Positions 13,476-17,156 of a DNA stretch of 17,156 nt are shown in pieces; the first letter of the stretch is position 1, and each line of letters begins with the position of its first letter. A program made the translations under genes and the position numbers. Below the pieces are notes generated by a model. That model searched no databases. It saw only the letters and a list, made by a program, of their open reading frames with translations, and was not told the origin of the DNA. Origin of the DNA: Campylobacteraceae bacterium. Its GTDB lineage: Bacteria > Campylobacterota > Campylobacteria > Campylobacterales > Sulfurovaceae. The stretch covers positions 1 through 17,156 of the forward strand of contig JALWNF010000115.1 in assembly GCA_026995985.1 (NCBI GenBank). The letters run 5' to 3'.

Positions 13476-14091
13476 TAGTTTAGAGTCTACTCAACTCTAT
13501 TTAATTGAGCAGATAAAAAATGGAACTCTATCAGCTCCAATCTGTGTAGTGGCTAAAGAGCAGACAGCAGGAGTTGGTAGTAGAGATAACTCTTGGGAGG
13601 GAGGAGAGGGTAATCTATTTTTCTCTTTTGCCCTAAGAGTTGAGGATTTGCCAAAAGATTTACCTTTAAGCTCTGCATCTATCTACTTTTCATTTATTAT
13701 GAAAGAGGTACTTAAAGAGAAAAGTGATGATATTTGGTTAAAGTGGCCTAATGATTTATATCAAGATTCATCAAAAGTTGGTGGAACCATAACAAAAAAA
13801 ATAGATAATACTCTTCTTTGTGGAATGGGTATAAATATGCAAAAAAATTCAAATCGATTTAAAGCCTTAAATATCAATGTTGAGCCTATAGATTTGTTAA
13901 ATGAGTACTTGGAAGCATTAGAAAACTACCCAACTTGGAAGCAAATATTTAGTCTATATAGGATAGAATTTGAAAGAAATAAAGGGTATTTTACCCATAT
14001 AGATGGTGAGTTAAAATCCCTTAAAGATGCAATTCTATCGGAAGATGGTTCACTAATAATTGAAAATAAGAGAGTATATAGTATAAGATGA
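13456..14091 (+). CDS. birA: Biotin--[acetyl-CoA-carboxylase] ligase
   Basis: BirA activates biotin to biotinyl-AMP and attaches it to the carrier lysine of acetyl-CoA carboxylase or other biotin enzymes. At 211 residues it is the short form without the DNA-binding N-terminal domain of E. coli BirA, so it should not act as a repressor. TAGVGSRDNSW (37-47) corresponds to the GRGRRGR-type biotinyl-AMP loop, here unusually poor in arginine. KWPND (96-100) and KVGG (107-110) form the rest of the active site. The start is TTG at 13456, inside the end of fmt, preceded by GAGG in the fmt coding sequence. The stop overlaps the parA start by four bases (ATGA), so the genes are coupled. Confidence 0.9.
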   Translation: MEILYFNSLESTQLYLIEQIKNGTLSAPICVVAKEQTAGVGSRDNSWEGGEGNLFFSFALRVEDLPKDLPLSSASIYFSFIMKEVLKEKSDDIWLKWPNDLYQDSSKVGGTITKKIDNTLLCGMGINMQKNSNRFKALNINVEPIDLLNEYLEALENYPTWKQIFSLYRIEFERNKGYFTHIDGELKSLKDAILSEDGSLIIENKRVYSIR

Positions 14092-14912
14092 GTGAAGTAA
14101 TAACAATAGCAAATCAAAAGGGTGGTGTAGGTAAAACTACAACAGCTGTTAACCTTGGAGCTGCACTAGCACACCATGGAAAAAAAGTTCTTATAATTGA
14201 TGCTGACCCTCAAACAAATGCTACAACAAGTTTAGGCTTCAACCGTAATGATTATGAGTATAATATCTATCATGTTTTAATTGGTATAAAAAAGATGTCA
14301 GATGTTATCTTGCACTCTAAGTTTAAAAACTTAGATATAGTTCCTGCAAATATTGGTCTAGTTGGAATTGAAAAAGAGTTTTACAATCCTAAAAGAGAGA
14401 ATCGTGAGCTTCTATTGAAAAAAGCACTTCAACCCATTAAGAAGAACTATGACTATATTTTAATTGACTCACCTCCTGCATTAGGCCCAATAACCATTAA
14501 CTCGTTGGGGGCTGCTGATTCAGTCATTATTCCTATTCAATGTGAGTTTTTTGCATTAGAGGGATTAGCACAGTTACTTAACACTATTAATCTTTTAAAG
14601 AGGTCTATTAACCCTAAATTAGATATTAAAGGTTTTTTGCCTACTATGTACTCTTCTCAAAATAATCTCTCTAAACAGGTTTTAGAGGACTTATCTTACC
14701 ATTTTAAAGAGAAACTCTTTTTGAGTAGAAAAAAAGAGGTTTTAATAGTACCTAGAAATATTAAGGTTGCAGAGTCTCCAAGCTATGGAAAACCTGTAAT
14801 TGAATATGCAAAAAAATCTAAAGGGGCTACAGCCTATCTTGATTTGGCTAAATCTATTTTGAAATCTAAGAAGAGTATAAAAAAACAAACATTAAAAAAG
14901 GTAAAAGGCTAA
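14088..14912 (+). CDS. parA: Chromosome partitioning ATPase ParA (Soj)
   Basis: ParA is the Walker-type ATPase that binds DNA non-specifically when ATP-bound and moves ParB-parS complexes to segregate the chromosome origin. The 274-residue length without an N-terminal DNA-binding domain fits the chromosomal Soj type. The deviant Walker A motif KGGVGKTT is at 11-18 with signature K11. DADPQTNAT (38-46) and IDSPPALG with D127 complete the nucleotide site. The C-terminus is lysine-rich (KSKKSIKKQTLKKVKG). It starts inside the end of birA (ATGA overlap), and parB follows after three bases. Confidence 0.96.
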   Translation: MSEVITIANQKGGVGKTTTAVNLGAALAHHGKKVLIIDADPQTNATTSLGFNRNDYEYNIYHVLIGIKKMSDVILHSKFKNLDIVPANIGLVGIEKEFYNPKRENRELLLKKALQPIKKNYDYILIDSPPALGPITINSLGAADSVIIPIQCEFFALEGLAQLLNTINLLKRSINPKLDIKGFLPTMYSSQNNLSKQVLEDLSYHFKEKLFLSRKKEVLIVPRNIKVAESPSYGKPVIEYAKKSKGATAYLDLAKSILKSKKSIKKQTLKKVKG

Positions 14913-14915
14913 AAG

Positions 14916-15773
14916 ATGGCACTAGGTAGAGGTCTTGGGGCAATATTAGAAGAGGTGAGTCAAGCTTATGATAGTGAGATTGGTTCATCTTCGTATGATT
15001 GTGAAGCTATACGAGAGATAGATGTTGCTGAAATCTCTCCTAATCCTTATCAGCCACGAAAAACTTTTAATAAAGAGGCTCTTCAAGAGTTAAGTGAATC
15101 AATCTCTCGTCATGGTCTTTTGCAACCTATTGTAGTTATTGAAAAAGATAATGGTTATCTTTTAGTTGCAGGAGAGAGAAGACTACGTGCTCATAAGTTG
15201 GCAGGTTTAGAGACTATCAAGGCTATAGTAGCTGATGTTGATATTGATGATGTTAAGATGAGAGAGTTAGCACTTATTGAAAATATTCAACGAGAGGATT
15301 TAAATGCTATTGAGTTAGCACACTCTTATGATGAGCTTATAAAGGTGTATAATATTACTCATGATGAACTCTCATCTGTAGTCAATAAGAGTCGTTCACA
15401 AATTACTAATACACTTAGGCTATTATCTCTATCTAAATATGTTCAAGATAAACTAACTCAAGGTATTATTTCACAAGGTCATGCAAAAGTTTTAGTTGGC
15501 TTTAGTGAAAAAGAGCAGAAAGTTTTAGTTGATACAATTATTGGTCAAAAACTCTCTGTTAGAGAGAGTGAGTTGTTAGCAAAAAAGAGAAAACTAGAAG
15601 AAAAAGAGCAGAGAGTTGCTCCTATATCTAAAAAGAGGCTCTTTGTAAAAGATTATAAAAATAAGATAAAAGAGAAACTTCCTTTTGATTTTAAAGTAAA
15701 AAATAATGCTTTGGAGATTAACTTCAAAAGTATAGAAGAGATAGAGAAGTTCCTAAATATGTTACCAAAATAG
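14916..15773 (+). CDS. parB: Chromosome partitioning protein ParB (Spo0J)
   Basis: ParB is a CTP-binding sliding clamp that loads at parS sites and spreads along origin-proximal DNA. The 285-residue protein begins with the ParA-stimulating end MALGRGLGAIL. The CTPase domain has NPYQPR (43-48), GLLQPIVV and the GERRLRA box (86-92), then ENIQREDLNAIE (122-133). The helix-turn-helix covers roughly 147-170 (LSSVVNKSRSQITNTLRLL), and the C-terminal dimerisation domain ends the protein. No full parS palindrome was found in the window. The downstream atpF' gene has its own promoter. Confidence 0.96.
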   Translation: MALGRGLGAILEEVSQAYDSEIGSSSYDCEAIREIDVAEISPNPYQPRKTFNKEALQELSESISRHGLLQPIVVIEKDNGYLLVAGERRLRAHKLAGLETIKAIVADVDIDDVKMRELALIENIQREDLNAIELAHSYDELIKVYNITHDELSSVVNKSRSQITNTLRLLSLSKYVQDKLTQGIISQGHAKVLVGFSEKEQKVLVDTIIGQKLSVRESELLAKKRKLEEKEQRVAPISKKRLFVKDYKNKIKEKLPFDFKVKNNALEINFKSIEEIEKFLNMLPK

Positions 15774-15856
15774 ACAAATGAATACTCTCTTTAATTAAGC
15801 GATTGAAATCCCATTATTATAACAAAATATTAATCAAGTCATTACTTTTTCCAAGA

Positions 15857-15862
15857 TATAAT
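15857..15862 (+). promoter_or_regulatory. -10 box and strong ribosome binding site for the ATP synthase operon
   Basis: TATAAT at 15857-15862 is followed by GGAGGAG at 15877-15883, five bases before the atpF' ATG. This is the strongest ribosome binding site in the window, as expected for an abundant complex. Confidence 0.75.
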
Positions 15863-15888
15863 ACCCAAAATTTTTTGGAGGAGTTTGA

Positions 15889-16311
15889 ATGCTTGACTTG
15901 AATCCAGGTTTAATGTTGTTTGTTCTTGTTGTATTCTTCTCTCTTCTGTTTTTGCTAAACACAATGCTTTTTCAGCCTCTTTTAAAGTTTATGGACGATA
16001 GAGATGCGACAATTGCAAAGGATTTAAAAAATGCAGAAGAGATGGCAGATAACAGTAGTGGACTAAATGCAAAAGCTAATGAAATCTTAGCTACAGCAAA
16101 AGCTGAAGCAAATGCAATAAAAGAGAAAGCTATTTCTGAAGCGAAGGCTTTAGCAGAGAGTAAAATAGAGAGTAAGTTGAAAGAACTTGAAGTAAGTAAT
16201 GCTACCTTTTTAGCAGAGCTTGAAGCTGAGCAAGAGAAGCTAAAAAGTGCATTAACTGCTGAGCTACCAACGTTTAAAGAGACTTTACACTCTAAATTGA
16301 GTAGCTTGTAG
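15889..16311 (+). CDS. atpF': ATP synthase F0 subunit b'
   Basis: One of two related peripheral-stalk subunits that hold the catalytic F1 head still against the rotor. The 140-residue protein has a single N-terminal membrane helix (about 8-28, LMLFVLVVFFSLLFLLNTMLF), then FQPLLKFMDDRDATI, then an Ala/Glu/Lys-rich helix to the end that should form a heterodimeric coiled coil with subunit b. The start follows a strong ribosome binding site. Separate b' and b genes occur in Campylobacterota, cyanobacteria and alphaproteobacteria. The next gene begins eight bases after its stop. Confidence 0.93.
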   Translation: MLDLNPGLMLFVLVVFFSLLFLLNTMLFQPLLKFMDDRDATIAKDLKNAEEMADNSSGLNAKANEILATAKAEANAIKEKAISEAKALAESKIESKLKELEVSNATFLAELEAEQEKLKSALTAELPTFKETLHSKLSSL

Positions 16312-16319
16312 GAGAGATA

Positions 16320-16856
16320 ATGAGAGTAAAAAAAACTGTATTAATTGCAACTATTTTAATACCATCTTTAATTATGGCTGGACATAGTGAGCACCATAGT
16401 GTAACTATGTTTAATTCTGATTTTTTCTATAGAGTTTTAAACTTTACTATTTTTGCAGGACTTATCTACTATTTGGTTGCAAACCCTATTAAAGAGTTTT
16501 TTGTAGGACGCTCCCAAGGTATTGCTAACCAATTAAAAGAGATTGAAGAAAAACTTCAAGCTTCTAAAAATGAGCGTTTAGCAGCAGAAGAGAATCTAGC
16601 TAAAGCTGAGGAGAAGGCAAAAGAGATAGTAGCAGATGCTACTAATGAGGCTAAGGTTTTAGCTACTAAGATTGCTGAAAAGAATGCTGCTCTTCTTAGT
16701 CAACTAGAGAAACAAGCTCTTGAGAAGCAAGAGCTAGAGACTAAAAAAGCAATGAGAAATACGATAGATGAAGTACTTAATAGTGGAATTACTAATGATG
16801 ACATTACATTAGATGAGTCTAAAGTTATCTCTCTAATCTCAAAAAAGGTGGCATAA
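16320..16856 (+). CDS. atpF: ATP synthase F0 subunit b
   Basis: The second peripheral-stalk subunit, 178 residues. It begins with a signal-peptide-like stretch (residues 1-21, VKKTVLIATILIPSLIMAG) followed by a short polar segment rich in His, a second hydrophobic helix (about 37-56, VLNFTIFAGLIYYLVANPI), then FFVGRSQGI and a long charged helix. The extra N-terminal hydrophobic stretch, absent in E. coli b but seen in related bacteria as I recall, may be cleaved or act as a second anchor. Its stop codon directly abuts the atpH start, suggesting coupled translation. Confidence 0.94.
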   Translation: MRVKKTVLIATILIPSLIMAGHSEHHSVTMFNSDFFYRVLNFTIFAGLIYYLVANPIKEFFVGRSQGIANQLKEIEEKLQASKNERLAAEENLAKAEEKAKEIVADATNEAKVLATKIAEKNAALLSQLEKQALEKQELETKKAMRNTIDEVLNSGITNDDITLDESKVISLISKKVA

Positions 16857-17156
16857 ATGGAAGAGTTAATTGCTAAACGATATGTCAATGCACTTGTTGA
16901 CTCAACAAATAAAGAAGAGAGAGATAACTTTTCTAAAATACTCTTAGCAATAACAGAGGCATTTTTAGATTCAAATGTTATTGAGAAGTTATCTTCTCCA
17001 TTAATCTCTAATGAAGTAAAGACATCAATGGTTATTGAGAGTCTAGGAGAGGTTGATGATAAGTTATTAAACTTTATTAAAATTATTGGTGAGAATGGTC
17101 GATTAGACCTCTTACCAACAATTGCAAAAGTTTTAAAACAAGCTATTCAAACTGAA
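16857..17156 (+). CDS. atpH: ATP synthase F1 subunit delta, 3' end cut by window edge
   Basis: The first 100 residues are readable and end exactly at the window edge; the family is about 175-180 residues. The start block MEELIAKRYVNALVDS matches the conserved AKRYAxAL opening of delta, and ENGRLDLLP matches the conserved NGR region in the middle. Delta links the top of the F1 head to the b/b' stalk. The ATG directly follows the atpF stop codon. By conserved order atpA, atpG, atpD and atpC should follow outside the window. Confidence 0.93.
   Translation, partial: MEELIAKRYVNALVDSTNKEERDNFSKILLAITEAFLDSNVIEKLSSPLISNEVKTSMVIESLGEVDDKLLNFIKIIGENGRLDLLPTIAKVLKQAIQTE

Noticed and set aside
1..17156. 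CRISPR arrays, tRNA or rRNA genes, transposase genes
   Set aside because: I found no regularly spaced repeats, no cloverleaf with GTTC-type T-loop, no rRNA blocks and no transposase reading frame.

Overview
The window looks like chromosomal DNA of an AT-rich member of the Campylobacterota, with a Sulfurovum/Sulfurimonas-like vent or sediment lineage as my best guess. That is inferred from gene order (fmt-birA-parA-parB-atpF'-atpF-atpH, with atpB apart from the rest of the ATP synthase), the two short b-type subunits, and promoters that show a clear TATAAT-type -10 box but no obvious -35 box. I could not run a phylogenetic search.

Layout. (1) 1-1440, minus strand: a retron. The reverse transcriptase (cut by the left edge) has the retron hallmarks NAxxH, YADD and VTG. 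A complete msr-msd RNA gene lies upstream of it, with its own -10 box, a perfect 12-nt a1/a2 repeat, msr hairpins and a long msd hairpin with a perfect 22-bp stem. (2) 1554-4366, plus strand: tsaE-lptB, then a second promoter and atpB, a small unrecognised membrane protein, and a short thiE-like gene. (3) 4369-9537, minus strand: a pepA-vanZ-like-ychF group, a stand-alone trpB with its own promoter, and a one-domain asparaginase-like gene. Between trpB and the last gene is an intergenic element (8886-9020) that folds on itself and is preceded by a plus-strand promoter; it may be a small RNA or a mobile-element remnant. (4) 9636-12422: fabI-rlmB (plus), a Uma2-family gene (minus) and a YqiA-like esterase (plus). 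(5) 12564-17156, plus strand: fmt-birA-parA-parB with overlapping or near-abutting ends, then a fresh promoter and strong ribosome binding site for the F-type ATP synthase genes atpF'-atpF-atpH, the last cut by the right edge.

Most of the window is housekeeping: tRNA modification, LPS export, fatty acid synthesis, tryptophan synthesis, initiator-tRNA formylation, chromosome segregation and the proton-driven ATP synthase. The accessory content is the retron at the left edge, probably an anti-phage defence unit whose effector lies outside the window, plus the Uma2 gene and the 8886-9020 element. The retron is the most interesting part: both the RNA and the enzyme can be read directly, and the enzyme carries a charged, probably coiled-coil N-terminal extension of about 110 residues that a minimal retron enzyme would not need.
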